Source: Cryptomeria japonica
Lineage: Eukaryota > Streptophyta > Pinopsida > Cupressales > Cupressaceae
DNA: 64,000 nucleotides
Reading direction: 5' to 3'
Assembly (NCBI RefSeq): GCF_030272615.1
Contig: NC_081409.1
Coordinates: forward strand, 19,722,260-19,786,259
In this document: in pieces, positions 22,251-32,790 of the stretch
Layout: each line of letters begins with the position of its first letter
How positions within the stretch are numbered: the first letter of the stretch is position 1
The notes under the pieces: generated by a model
What the model was told of the DNA's origin: nothing
The model's database searches: none
Seen by the model: the letters and a program-made list of their open reading frames with translations, nothing else
Position numbers and translations under genes: made by a program

Positions 22251-23192
22251 TGTTGGCTTCAAAATCTGATTCCCTTTAACATCCTCAAAATAATATGTTT
22301 TAAAGCTTGGTGTAGAAGAGATATCAAAGATAAGGAAATTCTCAAGACAACATATGACAAGGTTTAGACCTTCTACACTTCGGGCTTACTCAGAGCCCAA
22401 GTGGGTATACCTTTGTGAATTAAATTCACGCTTTCGAACATAAACCCACAGTAAACCAGTCCAGAAAACCAATGGGTCTATTCACCTTGAAAACAGCTGA
22501 AAACAAAGAATGGAAATTGTACTTATGTTCAGCATTTTTGATCAACAAAAGTATGCAATAAACAACTTCAATTTAATACCAGTGCCTTATCGAAGGTCAC
22601 AGAGTCATCTAAACTCAAATAAGACTCCTCAAACAACACATTTTTATGCTTCCCGTCAACTTGGTTTCTATCAATCCTTGTATATGCCTGACACCTACAA
22701 GAACTCAAGCATTATAAACCAAGCTATGGTCATCAGAATTCGGAGTTCATTCTAGAGAGTTTATTGGTATGAGTGATCCCCGCCTCTTTAATTTCCCTCC
22801 TAAAGAGAAAAGCTAACGAACACTTATACTAAAGTTGCTTTGCAATTCCATTCAAACAGAACAACCCTGGATTATTCAGAATGAAAATAGTAAACAAATT
22901 TGCGAACAAACTTGAAGACAACACAGAGCTTTACTCAAAACCGATGGTCTGTATATTGATATTTAGTTCAAAAAGTATTACAAGAAATTTTGATTCTCCA
23001 TTAAACTTAGAAAAGCTCAGAAAAATTTCTGCAGCGTTTTCTTACAATTTTTTTTTTTTGCGATCCCTTTTCCCTTAGTCCTGGTATCCATTTATAACAA
23101 TATGAATGCACAAAGCTTCGGACTTCTTGAGGAGAGTTTGTTGCAATCATTTCTTTCAAAATAAAGAGGTTACAAGCTTTTCGTAAAAGCAG

Positions 23193-26100
23193 TTACAAGC
23201 TCTTTTCAGCCTCTGCAGTTACTTCAACATGTTGTTCGGTTGCAACCTCTTCTGTCTTTTTAGGGGCACTCTCCAACTGTTCCGGATCCTGGGTGGCATA
23301 TTTAGTTGCCCACTCACTATATATCTCTTCTGTCGCCCATGAAAAATTAATCACATCATCTTTAATTTTAGTCAACCTTTTCCAAGAATTCCTCAGTTTG
23401 TTGACTTTTGAATTAAGAAAACCATAATGTGACTTAACTTTTTCTATCTCTTGTATTGTCACAACAAAGAAAGAAGTATCATCAAGATCAATGATTCCTT
23501 TAACTCTTGCTGACAATTTGACTTCTATCTCCTTAAGCCATATCTTCTTGTCTTTTAACTGATCCTGATTAGCAAAAATTCCTGGGAGCAACTCAAAAAC
23601 ATGATCAGTGTACTCCTTCTTGCACAAATTAACCTTCCTATCCACATTATCCACCTCTGCTGCCAATTGCATTAAGACTTTAGTGAGGTCAGAAGTGGAT
23701 TTAATAATGGGATTTGCTCTTGCTTCATCACAGGATACACACATGAACTCTAGATCTTGCTCCCTAGGCTCCCATCTGTCAAGAATGGGTGTCAAAATGG
23801 CCTTATCTCTCCTCAGCTCATTCCATACTTCCATAATTTTACTTACATTGTTATAAAGCAATGAGGCATCTACTGTATCTACAAAACTGGAAATTGTAGC
23901 CCTTATTTTCTCCTCATATTTCTCTGCATATAAGGCCTGAGCCTGTTTAAAATTTTCTAACTCCTGGGGAGTGATTTCAATCATCTTAGAGCTGGAAGGT
24001 GCTGGAGATGGTGGAAATTCAATGATAGGGCTAGTAGGTGGAGGTCTTGCAGGAGAAGAGGAAATCATCAGTGTTGAAGACTCACCTTGTTGGTATTGTC
24101 CCATCAACTAGCTCTACAATTTAGCAATGATGCTATCTTTACCTCTTACCTCCTCCTCGGCACTGTTATAGGCCTTTAAAACTGTTTCCAACTTAATTTG
24201 GAGGGACTCTTTTTCTTTTGATTCCTTCTCTGCCATTGCAACACTGAATTTTGCAGTTTCTAACATAGTGCTAGTAGCCTCTGCTACCCCTGTACTCTGC
24301 ACTCTCTTTACCATCATTCCATCGAGGTAACTTGACCCTGGGGTGTCTTTGCCTTTCTTGCTCTCATTCCTCTTCAGAGACCACATAACTAATGCAACAT
24401 TATCCTTATTGAAAGTAACCCCTTCTATGGGTTTAGTTTCTTTTCTTACTACATCTAATACCAGGGCATCTGCAATATCCCACTCTAGTAAGATAAGCAC
24501 TCCAGGTTGTGCTACCATATCTCTTCCCTGCTCAGGGGTGATGGTTTTGAATTCTTCCATAATCTCTTGTTTTATTTCTTCTTCCACTGAGGTTGGATCT
24601 TTATTGGGCTGCTTAGCCTTTCTTGTCTCACATCTAGCATTATATCTATCTATATGCTGTTTCCAAATGAATTGCATAAATTCTTCCGATGTGACAAAAT
24701 TGTCATCAGCTAGAAAGGCACTACTTGCCTTTTTTATCTCAGGATCCCACTCCTGGCCTTTAAATTCAGTAGAGGAGATATCCATTTCAACATCAATGGG
24801 TTCTTTTGGCATCCCTTCCTCCACTTCATCATAGGTGTATGCAATTTCCCCTAAACTACCCAACTGCAAGAGGTGTTCAGCTGCTGCTTGTTCATCTCCT
24901 ATATGGATAGGGGATTGGGATGGGGAATACAAAAGTGTATCTGATTGCACTTCCTTCCCCACCCTTTGCTTCTTTGGCCTTTCTTGGATGTCAATGACAT
25001 CTTATATCTTCCTCTTTCCTTTGGATGTAGAGGGCTCCCCTGTTGTAGGCACTAGCACACTGTAACCTGATTTCTTGTGCAGTGTGTAATCACTAGGAGG
25101 AATTGCTTTGCTAGAAACTGACCTGCTTAGGATCATTTTGGCTTTTTCAGGGTTTCTCTAAATCACAGCTTCCCTCTTCTCCTTCAGTGTTTGCATCACA
25201 TCCTCAAAGCAAACAATCAAAAACTTTATTTTCTCTTTTAGTGGGAAGAAGCTAGACAATGGGTCATAGCTAGCATCAAACTGATGCACAAAATCCAAGG
25301 CTTTCTTATAAGCCACCCACTTTTCTTTCCTTAGCTCCTGCTCATCTAGATCAAACTCATTTCTGATGAGGTCTTCAGGAAACTAGAATTGATGAGGTCT
25401 ACCTCTGCATGCTACTTTCTTTCTAAACACACCGTTGAAGAAGTCCTCTGGATCAGCACACCTGGACACTGCAGTGGACAAATGATAAGGTTTGAGGAAA
25501 TCCTCAAAGTAGTTCCAGCCTCCCTTTGTTATTACAAATTGGTGGGCTATGGTAGCTGCAGGGAAAATAGTCCTTTTACCTCTGCCTGTCAACTCTCTTT
25601 CTTGTAGGCCACCAATTTGCCTAAGGATCTCCGCTATTCCCACTTTGAGAGGGACCTGGTAAGGTAACAAAAATGGAGTGCCTCTGAAACCAAAAACTCT
25701 GAAAACTGTGGAGACTGGATATAAATAAATGTCACCCCAGTTATGAACAATTTTTATATTCCCTGCGAATTCTTTTGGCCTTATGAATTCCAGAAGAACC
25801 TTGGGGACTCTTGGGTTATCAAAGCAGAGGAGAGTCCTTATTTTGGATGCAAAATATTTATCAAACTTAAAAAACCTAGCATCCTCTCTATCCCATGACA
25901 ACACAGTACTCCATAATTGTACTGACATTTTTTCTCCTTCCTTCTCCTTAACCAGGTCTAGTCCACTAGCAAAATAATCACCACCTTTGAAGATAAAAAG
26001 GTGCATTAGGAGTGAATACCATCTGAAAGGTCTGTCTACCTTTCCATTCTTTATTCCTATCAACCCTCCATGGATAGCATCGGCAATGAAAGAGGCATAA

Positions 26101-26834
26101 TCAAATGTGATAGCAAGAGAAGGATTCAAAATCTGGGCAATCATTAGCAAGTAATGATTCGGCATATTTGCTTCAGCATCTTCTCCTAGAGCTTGACAAA
26201 TTTCCCAGTACATTCCTTTAGCCCTCAGGGTAAACATACTTAATGAGAAGGGCTCTTGTGTGTTAGGTCCTACAACTGTTAACCCTCCTATTTTCACAAA
26301 AAGTTCCTTGAGAGGCCCATTCCTGAGATGACTCCTCTGTGCACCATAAATTTGGGCTAATGATGTGAAATTTATAGGTTCTAAGAAGTTTGTGAACTCA
26401 TTAAGCCCAAATGCCGTCCTAAACTCTTCCGCATTAATTTCAACAAGGGTTTTCCAATTTACATCCCGGATGCATCTTGTGACTGGATCATAATTTAACG
26501 CCATTTGAGTTAGTAGGTCTGTATCCATGAATACGCTTGGGACAACTAGTTTTCCAACATCCAGTTCCTATATACTATTTTACGGGGCAGGAGAATTTCT
26601 CATTCCGAATCCCACTTTAAATAACCCCAACCCAGATAGTCCAACCTGTGGGTCTCTCAACCAATTGCCCTTGTCATATAATCCTTCTCCTATGTTTAGA
26701 CGGGGAGCCCTGGGCACTAACTCTTTAGCCTTTGATGCCTGATTGGTTGACAACGTCAACTGTTCTAAAAAATCATCACATACACTTCTTTCTAAATAGT
26801 TAACCTTGCCAGAGAATTCCCTTTTAGGAGCCAT
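23193..26834 (-). pseudogene. LTR-encoded large ORF (3' LTR copy), function unknown
   Basis: One frame from ATG 26834 to the final stop at 23193, 3642 nt (1213 codons). I recognise no domain. The N-terminal two fifths look globular, with phrases such as RWYSLLMHLFIFKGGDYFAS and a conserved NYFEDFLKPYHLSTAV. A basic cluster (KGKRK...PKKQR) resembles a bipartite nuclear signal. Then come heptad-like charged helices, a proline-rich stretch (SSSPARPPPTSP), more helical sequence and an acidic tail. In-frame stops lie at 26580, 26568, 25383, about 25160, 25002, 24114 and 24108. Five of those absent from the other LTR are CAA/CAG to TAA/TAG. The length equals the 5' LTR copy exactly. Start chosen as the ATG giving MAPKREF in both copies; an upstream in-frame ATG also exists (26861). 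Confidence 0.75.
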
Positions 26835-27480
26835 TTTGTAAATGCAAGAAATAAATGCCACTCTTAAACAACTCTGCGAATAATTAATTATCTATTTTAG
26901 AACACTGCACAAGAATTGCTACATAAAAATACAAGAGAACCTGTTCTTTGCTTGAAGGAATTTGCTCTGCAACTGAACCGACTTGCTCTGTATATCAGGA
27001 AAATAACTTTGTGTCTGCTCTTTTGCAAAATCCTTTAAAAGATATCTTTACCCGGTTGTTAGGAAATCAAATATTTGTACTCAGGGCCTTAACTATAACA
27101 TTGATTCCGCATGCTTTGGCCATCCCTTCGAAATTGAATTCATACAAGAATTCATATGTTTCGCTCCAACGGGTCACAATATTCTTGCAAGTGCTTCATT
27201 TTGTTTTTTCGCAACTTCGCGAGGCATAACTATTGGGCAGCTTAGTCCTGCGAAATAACGCCAACCGTTCGATCAAAAGAAACTTGATCGAGCATTAGAT
27301 TAACTGATGGCTTTGGCTTTTTTCTGGGTCCCGCTTTTCTATTGGCTACATAATACCATGTGGCGGCTGATCATTGGCCTTGAAATCCCCTTCGCATTCC
27401 ACTTGATACTGGCCGCATGTTTTTCTTTTATACCGACAGTTCCACCTTGGCGGGCCCACACTTTCTTCTTAGACCATGTG

Positions 27481-28034
27481 TCATCATGACACGTGGATGG
27501 TTCTCATTCACTCTCGCTATTTCGCGGGCATAAAGAGTGAGCACCTTACCTTCGTGAAATAGCGCGGACCGTTGGATTATCTCTCAAGGTGATCGGCATT
27601 TAATCCTCTGAAAAGGCTCTCAGGAGGGGTGGGGTCGCTGACTCATCGTGAACACCTGGCGCCCTGTCACTTTCGGCACTGACCTATCGCTCTGTCATTT
27701 GCCAAAAGAAAACCATGGGGCCCCACTTTTGTCTCAACAGCTACATCCTCCAGGTCATCATCATGACACGTGGACGGTTCTCGTTCACTCTCGTTATTTC
27801 ACGGGCATAAAGAATGAGCACCTTACCTTCGTGAAATAGCGCGGACCGTTGGATCATCTCTCAAGGTGATCGGCGTTTAATCCTTTGAAAAGGCTCTCAA
27901 GAGGGGTGGGCTCGCTAACTCTTCATGAACACCTGGCGCCCTGTCACTTTCGGTGCTGACCTGTCGCTCTGTCATTTGCCAAAAGAAAACCACGGGGCCC
28001 CACTTTCGTCTCAACAGCTGCATCCTCCAGGTCA
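27481..28034 (-). repeat. Tandem duplication of 277 bp in the Giant 3' LTR promoter zone
   Basis: Two adjacent copies (27481-27757 and 27758-28034) beginning TCATCATGACACGTGGA. Each has a CACGTG G-box (27490-27495 and 27767-27772) and the pair CGCTATTTCGCG/CGTGAAATAGCGCG. A third CACGTG lies at 28113-28118. The copies resemble enhancer duplications in viral and retrotransposon U3 regions. The 5' LTR has the same arrangement at about 40994-41545. Confidence 0.75.
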
Positions 28035-28576
28035 TATCTACCTACTACATGACTCACCTCTGGGGCCCGCCTTTTAACCTTTAACCCTGACCCGCTAATT
28101 GTTGACTTGTGCCACGTGCCACCATTTTACTCGCTGTCAACAACCAGCTAGATCATCAATGTGGCATGCCATGTGGTTTTCGCTATTTCGCGGGGTATAA
28201 ACTACGTGCAACTTCGCCTAGTGAAATAACGTGAGCCGTGGATCCATCTGCGAGATGCGCACTAGTTACTGGACGCGACAACTTTAGAAGAAAAACATAC
28301 AATGCATAAAATTTTTGATTAATCAACATAACCGCTTAGGCAAACAACAAGGGGGAATACATCCTACGACCCCGCGACCCATTACTTAAGTGAATAAAGT
28401 AACGGAAGATTAGAAACCAGAGGGTTTAAATACAATAGGATCCAAAATCAAAAACCCTTAAACCCTTAAAGGCTAGAACAAAGCTGAAGCATTTGGAATT
28501 ACACCCTATTCGAAAAATTCTACATACCATAGCCAATCATGGGAAAAGAAAAACCCAATTTTAATCAGTGATAACA

Positions 28577-28723
28577 GTGGCTCTGACTGGGGATGGTTGA
28601 TTGCGAGATCAACACAAGAAAACTCAAAAACTCTGGAGAAACAGACCAAAACACAAACCAAAACCAGAAAAGCAGGAAAGAAAACAAAATATGTACAAAC
28701 AAAGGACCTACCATGCATGGACA
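28577..28723 (-). other. Giant internal 3' end, no clear polypurine tract
   Basis: The 147 bp between the integrase stop and the 3' LTR. On the minus strand it is pyrimidine-rich and ends CAACCATCCCCAGTCAGAGCCAC directly before TGTTATC in meaning, with no purine run. All other elements in this window have a clear tract in this position. Confidence 0.6.
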
Positions 28724-30115
28724 TTAAGAGAAATAATGCTTCAGGAATTGTCCATGCACTGGAAATTCCTGTATTTCATCATCCATATTTTTCAAGAAAT
28801 ATGAATCCTTACCATTTAGGTCACAAACCACAAAAGGGCCAATCCATAGTGATTCAAATTTTTTATGCTTTCCTTTATCTTGTCCTTTTGCATTCCACTG
28901 AAGAACCATGTCATCAATTTGAAACTTCCTTAGTGATGTCCTTTTATCAAAAAGATATTTTGACTGCAACTGGATCTTCTGATTTTTCTTATGGGCAGAA
29001 GTCCTAAGCTCCTCCATTTCTACAATTTGGATCATTCGGTTTTCCATTGGTTCAGATACCTCCATGTCTTCATTCTGCAAAAACTTATACACTGGAAGTA
29101 GGTTATTTATCGGCAGTCTAGCTTGGGTACCATAAACCAACTCAAAAGGTGACATTCCAATGGATTTTTTAACTGTTGTTCTATCTGCCCACAGAGCTAA
29201 CTTCAACTTTTGATCCCAAGATCTTTTATTTTCCTCTAGGATTTTCTTGATGATATTCAACAGGCTTTTATTGCTGGATTCTGCTTGTCCATTCCCCTGA
29301 GAGTGATAAGGTGATGAGTATGACATGAGTATACCATAACTATTGCAAAAGCCTACAAATTCTTCTGATCTGAAACACATAGCATTATCCATTACCAATT
29401 TTGCAGGTGTTCCAAATCTAGTCACAATACTATCCATCAGGAAATAAATGACAATTTTACTAGTAGCTCTTCTTGTAGGAATGGCTTCTATCCATTTGGT
29501 GAAATAATCAGTAGCCACTATGATCCATCCCTGACCTCTCCCTGACTTCTCAACAATTTCTCCAATAAAATCAATGCCCCACTAGACAAAAGGAGCTTCT
29601 ACAAAAACTGGATTTAGGGGTAAGGCTCCTCCATATTTGAGCTTGGATGAGAATCTTTGACATGGATCACATCTCCGTACATATGCATGGGTATCTTTAA
29701 ATAAGGTGGGCCAATAGTACCTGGCCTATATTATCTTGCCAGCTGCAGTCTTAGCAAAATAATGACCTCCACATACTCCATCATGCATTTCAGTCAACAC
29801 CTATTTATCTTGAAATTCATCCAAACACGTTAGTAACTCTCCATCTCTTTTTCTCCAGAAAAGATCACCCTGAATGAGCACATATTTTTGGGACTTGAGT
29901 TTCAGAGTTCTTCTCTGATTGTATGTCATTTCTTCTGGGAGTATATCACCTCTTAAAACTTGAATTATCTCTGTGTACCAGGGTTGCCTCTCAATACTAG
30001 TGACCAAGGCATCTCTAACCTCAACATTGTGTACTTCTACATTCATGAGATTTGACTCAGTCATGAGCCTAGCCAAACCTAACCCTCTCACCAATTTGGT
30101 GATCTTTATCTCCAA
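28724..30115 (-). pseudogene. pol: Giant integrase
   Basis: Reads in one frame from about 30115 to the stop at 28724. The zinc region has MHDGVCGGH and RRCDPCQRF (HHCC). The core has WGIDFIGEIV (first Asp), AKLVMDNAMCFRS (second Asp) and YHSQGNGQAESSNK (Glu), so the three catalytic residues are present. The C-terminal part (FKKFESLWIGPFVV-like) ends VHGQFLKHYFS; there is no chromodomain. In-frame TAG codons occur near 29801, 29727 and 29585. It inserts cDNA into chromatin in the nucleus. Confidence 0.9.
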
Positions 30116-30832
30116 GTTGAACTCCTGAATTCTATTGATCCATCTGCATCTCTTCCCAGTAATCTAAGACTGAGACAAAATATCTTTAACTGCAGCATGT
30201 GGGACATAGGCACTGATGTTTGCATTCACCAGATATGGCCTAAAAGCCTTAACAACTTTAACTAGGGCATAAGCTTGTTTCTCCATGGTTTAATATTTTA
30301 GTTCTGCTGCTTGCAAAGATTTACTGTAGAAGGCTATGGGATGTTCATATCCTTCATTGTCCTTTTGTAATAGTACTGCAGCCACCGTGTGATATGAAGC
30401 AAAAGAAAATAGAGAAAAAGGCTTACTATAATCAGGGGATTTCAACACTGGTGCCTCCTGGATTGCCTTCTTAATCTCATCAAAAGCTTTTGAAGCTTCT
30501 TGATCCCAATGAAACTTTGTGTCCTTCTTAAGCAATTTGACAATAGGCTTCACTATCTCTGTGAAGTTTGCAATGAATCTCCTGACAAAATTTACTTTAC
30601 TTAAAAAGGATTGGATACCTTTCACATTTTTAGGTTTAGACACCCTATTGATTGCTTCAATTCTCTCAGGGTCTATTCTTACCCCTTCCTTAGAAACTAT
30701 GTGTCCCAATAACTTTCCTTCAGTGACCCCAAAATGACATTTCTTGGGATTCAGTGATACACCAAATTCCAGGGCTTTATCGAACACCTTCTCTAGATGT
30801 CCACAATGATCATCAGTTTCTTTGAGAAACAA
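30116..30832 (-). pseudogene. pol: Giant RT thumb and tethered RNase H (degenerate)
   Basis: Follows a 1-bp shift just after the RT active site (about 30805-30830). LGHIVSKEGVRIDPERIEAI is RT connection sequence. The tethered RNase H reads FSLFSFASYHTVAAVLLQ, where ordinary gypsy elements have an Asp-containing TDAS block, so its first catalytic Asp is absent. HPIAFYSKSLQAAELKY follows, then a stop at 30290 and a read-on to NISAYVPHAAV. A plausible reading is that this domain is only a connection module and the separate RNase H (31831-32250) supplies activity. Confidence 0.8.
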
Positions 30833-31380
30833 GTTAGATCATCTTGGTAAACCACCATGATGATATTTATGAATTCTTTAAAAGCCACATCCATAGCTCT
30901 CTGAAACGTAGCTCCTGCATTTTTTAAATCGAATGGCATTCTCACATATACATAGGTTCCCCATGGAGTAGTGAAAGCTGTTTTAAACTATTCAGACTCC
31001 TTTACCAACACTTGATTGTATCATGAGAAACCATCCATCATGGATAAAAGATCACAACCTATCACTCTTTGTAGCATTGCTTCCATATTTGGGGATGAGT
31101 AATTATCTTTTAGGGAAGCAACATTCAGATTCCTAAAATCTACACACAATCTGATATCTCCATTCTTCTTCCTTACTGGGACCAGATTAGAGACCCATGA
31201 AGAATGCCTTATTGGTTTGATAATCCCCCCTTCTCTCAATTTGGTCAATTCTTGTTGCATTTTAGTTTCTAATAAGGGGTTGATAGGTCTCTGTTTCTAT
31301 CTGAAAGGCTTAGCATCTGGAAGTAAAGGGACTTCATGCTGAAAAAGATCTTGTCTATACGCCTTTAGGTCTTCATAAGA
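30833..31380 (-). pseudogene. pol: Giant reverse transcriptase
   Basis: Palm and fingers: GIIKPIRHSSWVSNLVPVRK, GDIRLCVDFRNLN, and the active site YQDD (30838-30849) followed by LTCFSKK. In frame with gag and the upstream RNase H, with stops near 31297 and 31021. RT copies element RNA into cDNA in cytoplasmic particles. Confidence 0.9.
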
Positions 31381-31830
31381 CCAAGCAAAGACATGCTTAT
31401 ACCTTTTCAATAAATTGATAAGGTTAGTCCTAACATGAGGGGGTAATTTCTTTCCAATATATACCAACTTAGGGGATAATTCTGTCCCCAGGTTTACCTC
31501 CTCTAATTCTTCCAACTTGGTGGTAGATTGTTGAAGTAAATGACTATCATTATAACTAAACATGCTTTCCAGCTCTACCAGCCCTTTAGGTATTTCATTG
31601 GTTTCCAACTGGACAACATCATTTCCAAACACTGTCTCTCTATTGTCCACCACTTCCACCAGTGCATTACAATCAATCTTTTGTCCATCATAATCATCAA
31701 CACATTGAATAAACCTAAGAATGTCTTCATCATCAGCAAAAACTTGCCAATTGTACACATTATCAGGAATAGCAGGCCCAGATTTTATTTCCACAGTGGA
31801 AATACCGGTTAGCGTTGGATCATCATTTTT
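31381..31830 (-). other. Giant linker between RNase H and RT
   Basis: About 150 codons of acidic, low-similarity sequence (ADDEDILRFIQCVDDYDG and others) in frame between the archaeal-type RNase H and RT, ending with KRYKHVFAWSYEDLKAYRQD, the usual lead-in to a Tat-type RT. No separate domain recognised. Confidence 0.6.
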
Positions 31831-32250
31831 CAAAGCAACATTAGCTAGGAAATCTGCCATGATATTTTTTGTTCGCTCTATCCAATTAATAGAAAACGCA
31901 TCAAAATGCTCAATAACATCCCAAACAGCATGCTTATACTGCTTCAATTTATCATTCTTAGATGCATATTTGGATCTCACCTAAGAGACAACCAATTCTG
32001 AATCCCCCATTACTTTCAACAATTGGATTCCATGCCTTTTTGCAACCTCAAGTCCTAGTAGTAAAGCTTCATACTTTGCAGTATTATTTGTGCACTAGAA
32101 TGCCAATAAAAATGAGTATTTAAAAGTTATACCTAACGGGGATACAAAAAGAACCCCTGCTCCAGATCCTTCTTTGGAACAAGCTCCATCAAAATACATC
32201 TGCCACAACCCATATTGCTGTGCTTGTAGCTCGACTACAATGGGGTTAGT
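31831..32250 (-). pseudogene. Giant archaeal-type RNase H, upstream of RT
   Basis: GLWQMYFDGACSKEGSGAGV has the first catalytic Asp at codon 32190-32188. It is followed by NNTAKYEALLLGLE, where the usual Glu is Lys in this copy, then KVMGDSELVVS with the second Asp, and MADFLANVA at the end. Stops at 32095 and 31981-31983 are single TAG codons. This family degrades RNA in RNA-DNA hybrids. Tat/Ogre-like elements usually carry it after the tethered RNase H and before integrase, as both Tat-P copies here do; in Giant it lies between protease and RT. Confidence 0.85.
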
Positions 32251-32451
32251 ATTCTTCAATTGAGGTGAAATTGGTTGAAGTCTAAAATTATCTAGATCTA
32301 CATCAATCATACAATTAAGCATACTAGGGTCTACATTTTCAATTACCCTAGGAGCTCGTGGTTCTCTGTATAATTTGACCTGATTACCACCAATAGGAAT
32401 GGTAGCATAAGATAAGTCTAGTTGAACATTTCCCCCTACTACTGCTGCCCA

Positions 32452-32790
32452 CTACCTGGAAAGTAACATACCATAGTGGGGTTTAGTATCAGTAACAATA
32501 ACATCCATTTTGTAAGTGGCTTCAGGAAATGCTGCTATTTTTACTTCTATATCTTTCATTGTACCTATCACAGGTACTTCTTTGTTATCCATGGCATAAC
32601 ATTTCCCATACACAGTGGTTACTGATAACCCTAATTCTTTCATAACACCATAGGGCATTACATTAGTAGTTGCTCTTGAATCTATCATGCAATTTTTAAT
32701 CAACCGGTTATTGACTAACAAAGTAACATAGAAGGGATCCACCTAAGAAGGCTCTTGAGTGATAGTGGTTCCAACATAAACCTCTGGGGT
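32452..32790 (-). pseudogene. Giant aspartic protease
   Basis: In frame after gag. The motif is MIDSRATTNVMPYGVMKELG; most homologues have Gly where this copy has Arg (GGA to AGA is one transition). VDVIVTDTKPHYGMLL-type sequence ends the domain. Bounded by TGA (32791-32793) and TAG (about 32452) codons. It would cleave the polyprotein. Confidence 0.8.

Larger units (their letters stand above)
22251..28576 (-). mobile_element. Giant 3' LTR
   Basis: 6326 bp direct repeat of 35766-42095; on the minus strand it starts TGTTATCACTG at 28576 and ends GAAGCCAACA at 22251. In transcript order: a GC-rich upstream zone with a tandem duplication, a leader, the large reading frame (26834-23193), and a 0.94 kb tail. 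The sequence before it on the minus strand (28577-28723) lacks a recognisable polypurine tract. Confidence 0.95.

Noticed and set aside
24343-24834. Plus-strand open frame of 163 codons, repeated at 37856-38347
   Set aside because: It is the complement of the LTR-encoded ORF and is duplicated only because the LTR is. Ser/Ile-rich composition fits an antisense shadow.
26948-27229. Plus-strand 93-codon frame in the Giant LTR leader, also at 40461-40742
   Set aside because: No homology or coding signals; duplicated with the LTR and opposite to its transcription.
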